A DNA stretch of 64,000 bases from Apostichopus japonicus. Lineage: Eukaryota > Echinodermata > Holothuroidea > Aspidochirotida > Stichopodidae. The stretch's first letter is position 1. Every line of letters starts with the position of its first letter. The notes below the pieces were generated by a model. That model saw only the letters and a program-made list of their open reading frames with translations. It searched no databases and was not told where the DNA came from. The translations under genes were made by a program, and so were the position numbers. Positions 36,754 to 48,030 of the stretch are shown here, piece by piece. The stretch lies in the NCBI RefSeq assembly GCF_037975245.1, contig NC_092577.1, positions 6,231,001-6,295,000 of the forward strand. Direction: 5' to 3'.

Positions 36754-36907
36754 ATGAGGGCGCTTTGTAGTGTACGGCAAAAAGCCAGATCATTAGTAAG
36801 TCTTCACATATACATTGTGCATTTGAAACTGAATTTGATTATACCCGCTTTTTCTGAAAGAGTAGGTGTACTTTGCACAACAGAGACATGTTATGGCGAC
36901 CAAAGTG
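36754..36907 (+). CDS. Possible 5' coding exons of a small unidentified gene
   Basis: ATG at 36754 opens MRALCSVRQKARSL to the donor TTA|GTAAGTC at 36796. A 65-bp intron would end at tttttctgaaag (36860), and a 47-nt exon (SRCTLHNRDMLWRPK) runs to a consensus donor GTG|GTAAGT at 36908 without a stop. The intron is very short, no domain is seen, and later exons were not found. Confidence 0.25.
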
Positions 36908-37928
36908 GTAAGTACTATACTCCTGATTTTAAAACCAACTTTTATTTTTTTCTCGCATCTATAATGACTCGAGTAAGTGGAGTGTGTGCAACTTTAAATG
37001 TCTGGAAAGTGTCATTTCCGATATCTGAGAGGCACATGGCAAAGATTTGTCTTGCTTGTATTATGTTAGTGCTCCACTCAAATAGTGGCATAGCCTAGTT
37101 GTCCCTAAAAATGCCTTGAAAAAGCAACCGTCCCTCCTCCCCACCCTCTTCCCACACACGCCTCCTTTTGTGTAATACTTCAATATTAGTCTGTGCATAC
37201 AGTTATCAGTTTAGTGTTAAAGTAGAACGATAGTGACAGAAAAAAATCTCTCATTTTCATATATAATGTAGTTTATATGTTACCAAGCAACTTTTTTTAT
37301 TTTAATTTTTCAAATAGCACACCGGAAAGTTATAAAAAAGGGAATTATAACATCGTTTTTTCGTCTCCGTAATTTAGGAATTTGCAAACACTGCAACGAC
37401 CTTGAACAGTCCTCATGTCAGTGAATGACGTCACTGTGATGATCTTTTCTGTTTGTGCACTGTTCAGTACGGAGCTGTGCGTGCATTTCGTGTCATCATA
37501 ACTGTTATTTTAGTTAAATTTTCCGGCGTAATGTTCAAGACATAAATAGATAATGAATATCATGGTGTTTCTTGATTTCTTCACCACGTGTTTACAAGTT
37601 TTTTTTTTACGAAATTTGCGGCAATTTCAACGATTTCCCAATATCTGAAGAGGTAACTCGCAAGCTGACCCAAAGTAACGTAAATCTCAAGATCACGTTT
37701 TTGGCGGGTTTTATACAGTGATGTATGAACGTGCTCACTTACCAGTCAAACTGGCACAATAACAATAGTGATGATAGTCTCAAACGTAGATTAGTATAAC
37801 ATCCGAAAGAAAATCCAAAGTTCTAAACAAAGTAGATTCGCTTGTATGCGCTAGGCCTACTGTAAAACATAAAACGTTCCTTGTTCCGTGCGTCATTAAA
37901 TCCAACAGAAAGGTTTCATTGAGCTTGA
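36908..37928. other. No supported feature
   Basis: Low-information AT-rich DNA up to the hAT-like insertion. Confidence 0.45.
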
Positions 37929-37936
37929 AATACAAC

Positions 37937-38587
37937 CAAGGGCGGCGGAACCGGGGGGGGGGGCACAGGGGGCACGTGCCCCCCCACTTTTCCTCAGGGT
38001 TAAAAATGTGCCCTTTTTCTACATAAAAATTGAAGTGTCTCAAGTTAGCAAGAGGCCAGGGAACCAGAATGAACACTCGGAAAGGGCCGTTTCCGGCCAT
38101 CTGAGGGGTTTGTAAAACCAAAATTTTTCTTGTACGCTCCGCGCCAACCGATGGTGGCGCTCCGCTCAGATAGTCGTTCATACAACTTTGCAAATCCTGG
38201 CTTCGCCCCTGACTTTTAATAAATTTATGTGGGTCAAACTCAAAGCTATTTCGAATGGAAACAATTTGTTAAGATATTAACAAGAAATAAACTCTAATTC
38301 GGAAGATTCCTACATTAGCAACTAGCATGATTTCACCTCATTTGTCTCAATAGAAAACTTGTTCCTTGTTTCCCAATTTGCACATTGGATATTGCAGTGC
38401 TAGTATGCATATTTTCCTTGAGGGGGGGGGGGGGCGTTGATGGAGTGATGTGTATACGCAAATAAGATAATACAATAAGAGTTATAAAGGGTACTAAATA
38501 TCAGGCTACATCAGTCCAATCGAATTTCTGCAAAGTGCCCTTTGATGTCGGTGCCCCCCCAGATTAAAAGTGCTTCCGCCGCCCTTG
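37937..38587 (+). mobile_element. hAT-like non-autonomous element, family 2, second copy, 8-bp TSD
   Basis: This 651-bp element is nearly identical to 19687-20331 along its length. The perfect 8-bp duplication aatacaac flanks it at 37929-37936 and 38588-38595. The low divergence between the two copies suggests recent activity of a source element elsewhere in the genome. Confidence 0.88.
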
Positions 38588-38769
38588 AATACAACTGCAT
38601 TTGAACTCAATCGAGTAGTTAGTCTAGCTCGAACAATTTTCTCACTACATGCAATACCTATTGCGTTTATTCACATGCATGCCTCGCGGTTTGGGCTTCA
38701 GGAGGAGTCGTATCTAACACTTAACAACTTCACGTAGGTCCGCAAATATGGAACGCCAAAAGGGCAATG

Positions 38770-40145
38770 TATTTTGCTGTCTCATTTGATGTTGTCTCCT
38801 TCGATGCTGTTGTCTAATTTAATGTTGTTGTTTACTTTTATGTTGTCTCATTTGATGTTGTTGTCTCCTTTGATGCCGTTGCCTCCTTTAATGCCGTTGC
38901 GTCCTTTAATGCCGTTGCCTACTTTAATGTTGTTGTCTACTTCAATGTTGTGTTCTCCTCTGATGCCGTTGCCTCCTTTAATGCCGTTGCGTCCTTTAAT
39001 GCCGTTGCCTACTTTAATGTTGTTGTCTACTTCAATGTTGTGTTCTCCTCTGATGCCGTTGCCTCCTTTAATGCCGTTGCGTCCTTTAATGCCGTTGCCT
39101 ACTTTAATGTTGTTGTCTACTTCAATGTTGTGTTCTCCTCTGATGCCGTTGCCTCCTTTAATGCCGTTGCCTACTTTAATGTTGTTGTCTACTTCAATGT
39201 TGTGTTCTCCTCTGATGCCGTTGCCTCCTTTAATGCCGTTGCCTACTTTAATGTTGTTGTCTACTTCAATGTTGTGTTCTCCTCTGATGCCGTTGTCTCC
39301 TTTAATGTTGTTGTCTCCCTTGATGCCGTTGTCTCCCTTGATGCCGTTGCCTCATTTAATGCTGTTGTTGTCTACTTCAATGTTGTTTTCTCCTCTGATG
39401 CCGTTGTCTACTTCAATGTTGTTTTCTCCTCTGATGCCGTTGCCTACTTTAATGTTGTTGTCTACTTCAATGTTGTGTTCTCCTCTGATGCCGTTGTCTC
39501 CTTTAATGTTGTTGTCTCCCTTGATGCCGTTGTCTCCCTTGATGGCGATGCCTCATTTAATGCTGTTGTTGTCTACTTCAATGTTGTTGTCTCCCTTAAT
39601 GCCGTTGCCTCCTTTAATGCCGTTGTCTACTTTAATGTTGTTGTCTACTTCAATGTTGTGTTCTCCTCTGATGCCGTTGTCTCCTTTAATGTTGTTGTCT
39701 CCCTTGATGCCGTTGTCTCCCTTGATGCCGTTGCCTCATTTAATGCTGTTGTTGTCTACTTCAATGTTGTTTTCTCCTCTGATGCCGTTGTCTACTTCAA
39801 TGTTGTTTTCTCCTCTGATGCCGTTGTCTACTTCAATGTTGTTTTCTCCTCTGATGCCGTTGCCTACTTTAATGTTGTTGTCTACTTCAATGTTGTTTTC
39901 TCCTCTGATGCCGTTGCCTACTTTAATGTTGTTGTCTACTTCAGTGTTGTTTTCTCCTCTGATGCCGTTGCCTACTTTAATGTTGTTGTCTCCCTTGATG
40001 CCGCTGTCTCCCTTGATGCCGTTGCCTCATTTAATGCTGTTGTTGTCTACTTCAATGTTGTTTTCTCCTCTGATGCCGTTGCCTCCTTTAACGTTGTTGT
40101 CTACTTTGATGCCGTTGTCTCATTTGATGCCGTTGTCTACTTTGA
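38770..40145 (+). repeat. 18-bp tandem repeat array, left foldback arm
   Basis: About 75 units of the type ttgcctcctttaatgccg, with variants ttgtctacttcaatgttg and tgttctcctctgatgccg. These variants are arranged in higher-order blocks of about five units near the outer end. Because 18 is a multiple of three, two frames stay open (up to 469 codons, hexapeptide PLMPLP-like), but this is an arithmetic result of the repeat and not evidence of a gene. Confidence 0.9.
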
Positions 40146-40487
40146 CGCTGACGGCGCTGTTCACCAAAAGCAGTATGGTATGACGTCAAAGTACGTAATA
40201 TAGCGCGCATATATGGGTTGATAAATGTGACGGCTATGGCAAGCCATGTGGGACAAACACTGCATAATATATCCGCGTATTAATTCGAATATATACGCGT
40301 ATTAATTCGAATATAATATGTGTTGTACATGTGTAAAGTTTCGCCTTATGAAGCGATCTCGCGAGCCCGCCAGAACATTTATCGTTGGTTTATGTACACA
40401 GCAAGAGCGAAAATGTGTTTTCGTGTATATTCTAATTAATCCGTGCATATATTGGATTTTATCCCCATATGTATTCTATTTAATACG

Positions 40488-40560
40488 TGTATATATTCGA
40501 ATTAATACGTGTATATATTCGAATTAATACGTGTATATATTCGAATTAATACGCGTATGT
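40488..40560. repeat. 22-bp tandem repeats in the original foldback loop
   Basis: Three to four units of cgtgtatatattcgaattaa. Related units occur at 40278-40318 and, inverted, at 43100-43150, so they belong to the inner part of the foldback element. Confidence 0.75.
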
Positions 40561-40635
40561 ATTTCGGCCATATGATTGGCTTAGAATATATACGCAGGCG
40601 CGTATCCAGGGGGCGTTGGGGGGGCGCGCCCCCGG

Positions 40636-40790
40636 GTAAGAAAAGGGGAGAGAAAAAAAAGAGAAGAAAAAAGGAAAAAAGAGGGGAAAAAAGAGGAGGA
40701 GGAGAGGAAGGAAGGGAAAAGAAGAAAGAGAGAAAAGGAGAAAAGGAGGGAGTAAAAGAAAAACGCGAAGACACCGGGGAGAGAAAGAGG
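40636..40790 (+). repeat. Purine-only (GA-rich) tract
   Basis: About 155 bp of almost pure A and G on the plus strand. A triplex-prone or replication-stalling tract. Open frames through it are compositional only. Confidence 0.7.
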
Positions 40791-41643
40791 AACAGTGACA
40801 TCATTACAGCGCTGAAGGGTAGCCAGTGACAGATCAATGATTTCGTAAAAGTGTGACTCACCCTACCCCTTACACCGACAACTCCATTTTTGGACGTTTC
40901 CATTTTCCTCTCTCACTAATGATCTATATATGTACTATATATGGTCTATCATAACGCGTGTGTAGAATTGTGCTATGAAACCAACTGTGGCTGGTCTCGA
41001 ACTCGACCGTGTCGTCGGGGAACATGACGCATTTTGGGATGGGGCGACCGACCGCCCCCCCCCCCTCCATTCAGCATTTTTTTTAAATGATATCGCTAAG
41101 TAATTTCAAAATAGAAAGTGCTAAGAGGCAACTTACAAGGCCTGGGAAGTGTCATTTCCAGCGATCTGGGAGACATTTTCGGCCAAAATTTTCTTGTACG
41201 CTTCGCGCCAACCTATGGTGCCGTTACGCTTAGATAATTTGCCTACAGGCTTCGCCCCTCCCTTGGCAAATTCCTCGCTACGCGCCTGTTCGAATTTGTA
41301 ACGCAAAGAGCAGATATCACATCATATCAGTGAGCATGAAAATGGCGTTCCAGGATGAAAAGCCTCAAAACTGTCCGACTTGCCTGAAAAAATAACCAAA
41401 AATTTTCGCGCGCAAAGCGCGCGTTCAACGTGTTCATGTCAATATCATATAAGCAAGCATCGGTTATTACATCGCATGCCATCATGTACCGTACGGTCCG
41501 TTCAAATTGCGCAGTATACCGCGGGATGCTAATGTAAACAACGACATGTCTCATGTAGATGTATAAAAAGCATGGAGGTCCAATTATGTCAAAACTCTCT
41601 TTTACATTAGTAATGGCGAATTAGGGGCTGCACCCCCGCCACG

Positions 41644-42028
41644 CAGTGGCGGAGCGTCCATACGGTCGGGGGGGGGGGGTGGATGCCCCCCCTAACGGAC
41701 TCAAATGGACTGCTGGCGCCTTTTTCAGCTCTCTACCACTTTTTACTTATTCTAGATTATTGACTTTTTTATTGCGCTATCATCTACTTATTGACATTTC
41801 TCACATTTTGTTGACCGTGTCATTTGGCGATGACACCTTATTCTTCGTTTATCTGCAAATTAGCCAGGCCCGGAAAGGGTCATTTCCGGCGATCTAGGGA
41901 GTATCTTTATTCAAAAATTGTCTGTACGCTACGCGCCAACCAGTGGTGGCGCTCCGCTTAGATAGTGTCGAAAGCGCTCCTGCAGACCATTCTCGCCACT
42001 CCTGACCAATACCCCTAGCCCGCCACTG
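41644..42028. mobile_element. TIR element (CAGTGGCGGAGCG), near-perfect 8-bp TSD
   Basis: Starts cagtggcggagcgtcc and ends ctagcccgccactg. Flanks ccgccacg (41636-41643) and ccgccgcg (42029-42036) match at 7 of 8 positions. It carries a GCGCCAACC module at 41870-41966. Non-coding. Confidence 0.6.
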
Positions 42029-42133
42029 CCGCCGCGCCTCCTACGCCTATGTGTGTAGTGTGCGGTTTTGGAAATATCTGCTATTTTTTCATTTCCTTCA
42101 ACCAGGTTTTATAATAGCCGTTATAAGAGGTTT

Positions 42134-42497
42134 CAAGGGCGTAGGAACCGGGGGGCTGGGGGGCGCCAGCCCCCCAGTGAAAAATGCGGAGGGGCGGAAG
42201 TATCATTCCGCCCCCCCGGTTCGCAAGTCAGAAAACCCCTTTTTCATTTCCAAATGAGAAAAAAATCTCATTTGGAGCACCAAATTGCATCTAAGGCTAG
42301 GAGAAAATACAAAATTAAGTTCACAAAATGGAGTGGGTGTTGAAGTGTGCTATATTGCACCAAATTGCATCTGAGGCCACCTGGAAATGCAGAAAAAATC
42401 CAAACCGGAAGGGGGACACCCCCTCCCCTTAGACCCCTCCCCCAGGCCGGCCATCAGTCTTCAGCCCCCCACTCAAAAGTACCTTCCTACGCCACTA
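42134..42497 (-). mobile_element. hAT-like MITE, family 1, inserted inside another element, 8-bp TSD
   Basis: It is an inverted copy of the 16303-16677 element, starting caagggcgtaggaacc and ending ccttcctacgccacta. The perfect duplication agaggttt is at 42126-42133 and 42498-42505. It sits inside the 40595-43097 element, in the loop of the foldback element, so it arrived after both. Confidence 0.88.
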
Positions 42498-43274
42498 AGA
42501 GGTTTTAATGTTTGTACACCAATAAATTAACTGTGTCTGAATTTTCGAAAATTTCTGATCAACATTCTGCATCACACTTCCCTCTACTCGTGCAATTTTG
42601 ACCGGTCTGTTAGGGGTTGAAGGAAGTTTTTCTATATGGTTGTCCATAGATGAAATTTTGTACAACATTATGGGTATGTTTTGAAGTTAGTTTATTCACG
42701 AGAAATGTGAATTTTCAAATTCTGAACAAATATGGGGCTTAAAACCTTGAAAAGTGGGGCTGACGGGTATTGTGGGCCGCGACGTAGAATCACCTACAAA
42801 AGCAAAGACCCACAGGAGATGCCATCAGGTCGAACATGATGTGTGCCGGGTTGACAAACTTCAAAAAGGCTATGGATGGAAAAACAAAAATTTTAGGAAA
42901 TACCTGGTTCTCAGGCAAAAAGTGTACATCTGGATGGTCATTTCAAGCCCGAGAAGTGCCGTTTCCGGTGATCTGGGGGGGTTTCAAAACAAGAAATTTT
43001 CTTGTACGCTGCGCGCCAACCGATGGTGGCGCTCCGTTTAGATAGTAATTCGCGCCCCACCCCCCCCCCCGGTTTGAAAATCCTGGATACGCGCCTGATA
43101 CGCGTATATATTCCAATTAATACGCGTATATATTCGAATTAATACGCGGATATATTATGCAGTGTTTGTCCCACATGGCTTGCCATAGCCGTCACATTTA
43201 TCAACCCATATATGCGCGCTATATTACGTACTTTGACGTCATACCATACTGCTTTTGGTGAACAGCGCCGTCAG

Positions 43275-43880
43275 CGTCAAAGTAGACAACGGCATCAAAT
43301 GAGACAACGGCATCAAAGTAGACAACAACGTTAAAGGAGGCAACGGCATTAAGGGAGACAACAACATTGAAGTAGACAACAACATTAAAGTAGACAACGG
43401 CATTAAAGGAGGCAACGGCATTAAGGGAGACAACAACATTGAAGTAGACAACAACAGCATTAAATGAGGCAACGGCATCAAGGGAGACAACGGCATCAAG
43501 GGAGACAACAACATTGAAGTAGACAACAACATTAAAGTAGACAACGGCATTAAAGGACGCAACGGCATTAAAGGAGGCAACGGCATCAGAGGAGAAAACA
43601 ACATTGATGTAGACAACAACAGCATTAAATGAGGCAACGGCATCAAGGGAGACAACGGCATCAAGGGAGACAACAACATTAAAGGAGACAACGGCATCAG
43701 AGGAGAACACAACATTGAAGTAGACAACAACATTAAAGTAGGCAACGGCATCAAGGGAGACAACAACATTAAGAGAGACAACGGCATCAAAGGAGACAAC
43801 AACATCAAATGAGACAACATAAAAGTAAACAACAACATTAAATTAGACAACAGCATCGAAGGAGACAACATCAAATGAGA
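43275..43880 (-). repeat. 18-bp tandem repeat array, right foldback arm
   Basis: Inverted counterpart of the left array, about 33 units (cggcatcaaagtagacaa type). Outer and inner unit order match the left arm, while the middle block is shorter, indicating unit loss here or gain on the left after insertion. Confidence 0.9.
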
Positions 43881-43919
43881 CAACAAAATACATTGCCCTT
43901 TTGGCGTTCCATACGCAAA

Positions 43920-46200
43920 CGGTACTTTCCCACTGTGCAAACATTAGTGACAGTGTGCGCTATCGTAAGTAATACTTACACGATGTTTTGTTTCGCTCGA
44001 GCATACACACCAGGCGCGGCGGAACGGAAACATTATTGGGTGAGGGGGGGCTAATGTGTGGAGACTATCTAAGCGGAGCGCCACCATGGGTTGGCGCGGA
44101 GCTTACAATAAAATTTTGGGTTTATCAAACCCCCAGGTGGCCGGAAACGGCACTTCCCGAGTGTTTTATGCTGCGAATACCTAGCCCTAAAATATGGGTC
44201 TCAAGCCTCCAATTTCCCCGATTGCACGTAAAAATCTGTAAAAACATTGTAATTTGTATATTCGATGGTGTTTTAAGAGAGTAACTATTACTCGTAGTGT
44301 ACTCGCAAAGACGTTTTTGAGTGTAGTAAATTACTACTTGCAATTAAATGCAATAAATAAATAAATGTCATAAGAAAAAACAGAAAGAATTTCTTAACGT
44401 CCCGTCATATGATTGATCGTAGAGTCCATTGTATATTCATACGTTCACCAATGGTTGCCCTCCCGCTGTGACAATCGCGGTGATTGTCGTTGATGAAAGG
44501 AATCCCTCGAAACTTTTCCACATGCAATGCACAAACGAATGAGCACCCAGTTATTACACTGAAGGGCACTTTAGAAGGATATAGGCCTACCCTACGAAAG
44601 ATACATCTCCAATTAGAAGGAAATGTCCCTGAAGGATATCCATGGGAAATGTGCTACCATTAGAAGGATATATCCTTCAGGGGATGTTCGAGAACTGGCT
44701 GAAATGAGGCAAGTCATTGGCCTAAGACGAAGTTGTGTTGCGCTTACCGGTACTCACACTCACTGCTTCAACTTTTCACGGGGCGTGAAGACACGGTTGG
44801 GCTGACTATGTGGTCTCTATAGCCAGGGGACGGGCCGAGGGTCCCCCCAGCTTTTACTTAAATTATTACACCTATATAGTATACGTGTGCACCGGACAGA
44901 TCGACAAGTATGCATTGAAAAATGGGCAGATGCACGTTTCGGAGCCTTGGTAAATATTGAGTGGGCTTATCATGCATTTGCCCCCTCAACTTTTTCATGG
45001 GGGGGGGGGGGCTGAGCCCCCCGGTTCCGCCGCCACTGAAAGTCTTACATAGTGATCGCCGTCCTGGGAGGGGTCTAAGGGGAGGGCTGTCCCCCTCCTC
45101 ATTGATATGTTTTTGAAGTTAAGGAATGCCTAGATACAAAATGTTGCTATATTTCTCAAGTTTTTAGGTTACAATAATCCTTTCAAAATGACCAAACAAT
45201 AATTTTCCAGAAGCAGAGTAGCAGCTCCCTGTGGAAACTAACTATGACTTTGTAGTATATAATGCCATGACATTACGGAATAGATGTTCGTGCCCGAGAT
45301 TACCGAATAAAACCGAGTCGTTGCGGATAAATACGATTATTTATTTGTTGCTTGCAACTTTTTCGCAGGATGTCTTTTTACGAAAATGCGTTCAAATGTT
45401 AAATATATTGTTTAATTCGAGAATAATGAAACCAAAGTAGAGGGTTTTACGTATTGTTTTGAAGAAGTATGCTACTCAAAGAGATCTATTTTCTTTACCT
45501 GTGCAGAATTAATTGTTCGCCGCCACAACTCTTTGCAAATCTGGGTCTGGATTGTTTCCTGCGTAGCCAAGCTGTGATATTGAGATTGCTATGAAGAATG
45601 TACGTTGAGCTGGCATTCACCAGCCAACCATGTATATGATTGAGCGGGCGAGTAATCCCAACATTGTAGCGCGCATGCGCACCACAATTAATATGACTTT
45701 ACCCGTGTACTTTCACCAGGGGTCCTCTGATGATCAACTAAACACCACCTCTGTTGCCCTGTTTCATCCTCGCAGACCATTTATGCAAAATACATAATTC
45801 ACGGTTTCGCGACCAGTTTTAAAGGGATGCAGTTTAATATGTATTTATTTTTTTATGTTGAAATTAAAGAAACAAATATGTGTTTGTCATGTTTGTACTG
45901 GTTGTAAATCAAAAGCAAACGTCTAACAAACTGAGTAATACGGCTATTGCAAAACCAGAGGCTAACTTAAAGGATGATTTTAGGCACTTTGAATGTTATA
46001 TGGGAATGTTGTCGAACATTAAAACACACTGCTGACAGTCCAGGTTGAATTTCATTACACTTTTACTTTAATAGAAATGAATAAAAATAAATGAATTCCA
46101 TGATTTGAAGTGATCTTACAACGTACCTTAATACTGTAGACTGTTAGTTCCTCAGATACATCTCAAAATTCATTGGAAAACAATACTTTACTGGCTAATA
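43920..46200. other. Fragments of DNA elements and non-coding DNA
   Basis: A terminus caggcgcggcggaacgg begins at 44011, followed by an inverted GCGCCAACC module (44065-44165). A second terminus ends ggttccgccgccactg at 45038, after a G homopolymer, and is followed by the gggtctaagg module (45068-45100). Flanks give no matching target duplication, so these are fragments or rearranged copies. Confidence 0.5.
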
Positions 46201-46203
46201 AAT

Positions 46204-46450
46204 GATATGTCTATCCTAGATTAAAATAAGGGATATGTCTACCTTAGATTACAATAAGGGATATGTTTACCCTAGATTACAATAAGGGATATGTCTACCC
46301 TAGATTACAATAAGGGATACGTCTACCCTAGATTACAATAAGGGATATGTATACCCTAGTCACAATAAGGGATATGTCTACCCTAAATACAAGAAAGGAT
46401 ATGTGTACCCTAGGTCACTATAAGGGATATGTTTCCCCTAGATTTCAAAT
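46204..46450 (+). repeat. 28-bp tandem array (about 9 units)
   Basis: Unit ggatatgtctaccctaga plus ttacaataag, several copies nearly identical, decaying at the 3' end. Confidence 0.9.
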
Positions 46451-48030
46451 TATACCTAGAGTTACCCGTGAAGACAATATTTTACTGATAAGTGAGCATT
46501 ATCCTGTTATACCGCCATGCAGTGTCCAATACGTTGATAGGAACAAACTACGTCAAGTAAACACTAATTTCGAAATGTATGAAACTATTACGTTGGGTTG
46601 CTCCGGCTCAATTAGTTCAGGGCTCCGTTATTAAATAAGTAGAATTAACAGCAGATAAAGAGAAACTCCAGACTTAGATATAATTGTACAATATAAGCTT
46701 TATTAATTATGTGTTGATATTGTTGCTGGAGTGCAGATCCAGAATAGTGTATCTGAACTACACTCTCTGAAGTCTGGAATGCTAGTCTTGTTTGAAACTA
46801 AAAAAAAAACTGCAGTATTTAAGTCATTACAACTTCCTGTGAATGGGCAATAACCTCTCTGTGACATAAACTGTTGGTCACAGAATCTTTCACTTATAAT
46901 TACTAAGGCACATATATAGGAGAGTACTAGCTATGACTAACCACATTTGTATACACATGAGATGCAACAGGTTGTCATCTGTGGTTATGAATATTTCATG
47001 GAATTAAGACAAAGGGAGCTTCTACGAATATGATGTGGGTGAGGGGTGAATAAACTCGGGAACAGGAAGTAATTAGTTACTCTTAAGGCAAAGAGGCATG
47101 GAAGCAATTGCTTAAAGTAATATGATGGGGATATAACGACATACTACATTACATCTCTTTTGGAATTTTGCAGAAGAATTGAACTGAAGTGATATTGTAA
47201 AGCGAAAGTATTCCATGCCTCTTTGTCTTAACAGTAACTACATACTACATTACACTATATACCCTATCAACCTTCCTGCAGCGTCAATTACAACATATCC
47301 ATACAAAAACTCGAATATTTTGTGGAATCAATCTACACTGTTACTTTGTTCTTTGTAATTGAGTGTTGTATAGCCGTTCAGTTTAAATCATTCTTTTCAC
47401 CTCTACTACATGTTTCACATAACTACCGGTGAATGGTACGGTATTGAATTTTATGTTCCTTTCCACGTTTTGTAGAAGGCCATGTTGAGAAGTGAATAAA
47501 GCAAATTATTGTACGGGCTTGTGTAGATTCGATCAGTAATCTCTCAGTTGTGGCGTTTATTGCATTAACTCTTTGACTCTTTGGAGTTTACAGTTTGGTT
47601 TTCTTTACATATTTTAGAGATCTGAATTGTGTAAATTTACGAACGGATGGAACGCTGTCTGTCTAGATTATCTGAGACATGTATTTTAGTAGACTTAATT
47701 CTTGAACTATATTTGCTTATACTTCCAATAGGTTTGAATGATATCTCATAACGAAACACTCATCGATGGAACCAGATTTATACGATGTAAAACAATACAT
47801 TGATAATTTGTGACTTTCTCTTGGCGGGTTGTGTAGTTTAATGTAATATACATTTATTTAGATTGGTTTGTCGCTGAATTTAATGTTTACATTCATGAAG
47901 TGGATTGTTTTTCAAATTATGTGTTTGATATTGATTTTTTGTATATTTAGTTAATCAATCAACATCATGTTCTTTTGGTATAGTTAACAGAAACTAACGT
48001 AACAAAACTGTTTTCGACGAACATACTTAC
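46451..48030. other. Non-coding, downstream intron of the NACHT exon
   Basis: Lies 3' of the NACHT donor on the minus strand, so it is probably intron. No further exon identified. Confidence 0.5.

Larger units (their letters stand above)
40595..43097. mobile_element. TIR element (GGATAC type) in the foldback loop, 5-bp TSD
   Basis: Left end caggcgcgtatccaggg and right end cctggatacgcgcctg are inverted and flanked by atacg at 40590-40594 and 43098-43102. The target lies in a run of 22-bp repeats (tacgcgtatatattcgaatt), so a chance match is somewhat easier here. The interior holds a purine tract (40636-40790), three GCGCCAACC modules and two younger insertions. Confidence 0.6.
38747..43913. 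mobile_element. Foldback (TU/FB-type) transposon with 18-bp subterminal repeats
   Basis: The two ends are inverted copies: left starts tatggaacgccaaaaggg, right ends cccttttggcgttccata. Flanks share cgcaaa (38741-38746 and 43914-43919), a candidate target duplication. Each arm has a unique tip, an outer domain of 18-bp tandem repeats, and a unique inner segment with atgacgtcaaagtacgta. The left arm spans about 38747-40318 and the right about 43103-43913; the right array has fewer units. The arms frame a loop into which the 40595-43097 element inserted. Sea urchin TU elements and Drosophila FB elements have the same plan of long inverted arms with tandem outer repeats. No transposase is visible. 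Confidence 0.8.

Noticed and set aside
38774-40203. Two long overlapping open frames (469 and 417 codons) with hexapeptide repeats
   Set aside because: They are the consequence of an 18-bp stop-free tandem unit; the same array in the right arm gives the same frames, and no splice or start context supports a gene.
40502-40903. Proline/serine/phenylalanine-rich frame and its Lys/Glu-rich opposite
   Set aside because: Both arise from the purine tract at 40636-40790 and the start of a DNA element.
44011-45038. Complete TIR element between caggcgcggcggaacgg and ggttccgccgccactg
   Set aside because: Flanks atacacac and aaagtctt do not match at 5 or 8 bp, so the two ends may belong to different fragments.
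47965-48030. C-terminal extension of the NACHT frame
   Set aside because: It follows a consensus donor GAT|GTAAGTATG and ends quickly, so it is intron read-through.
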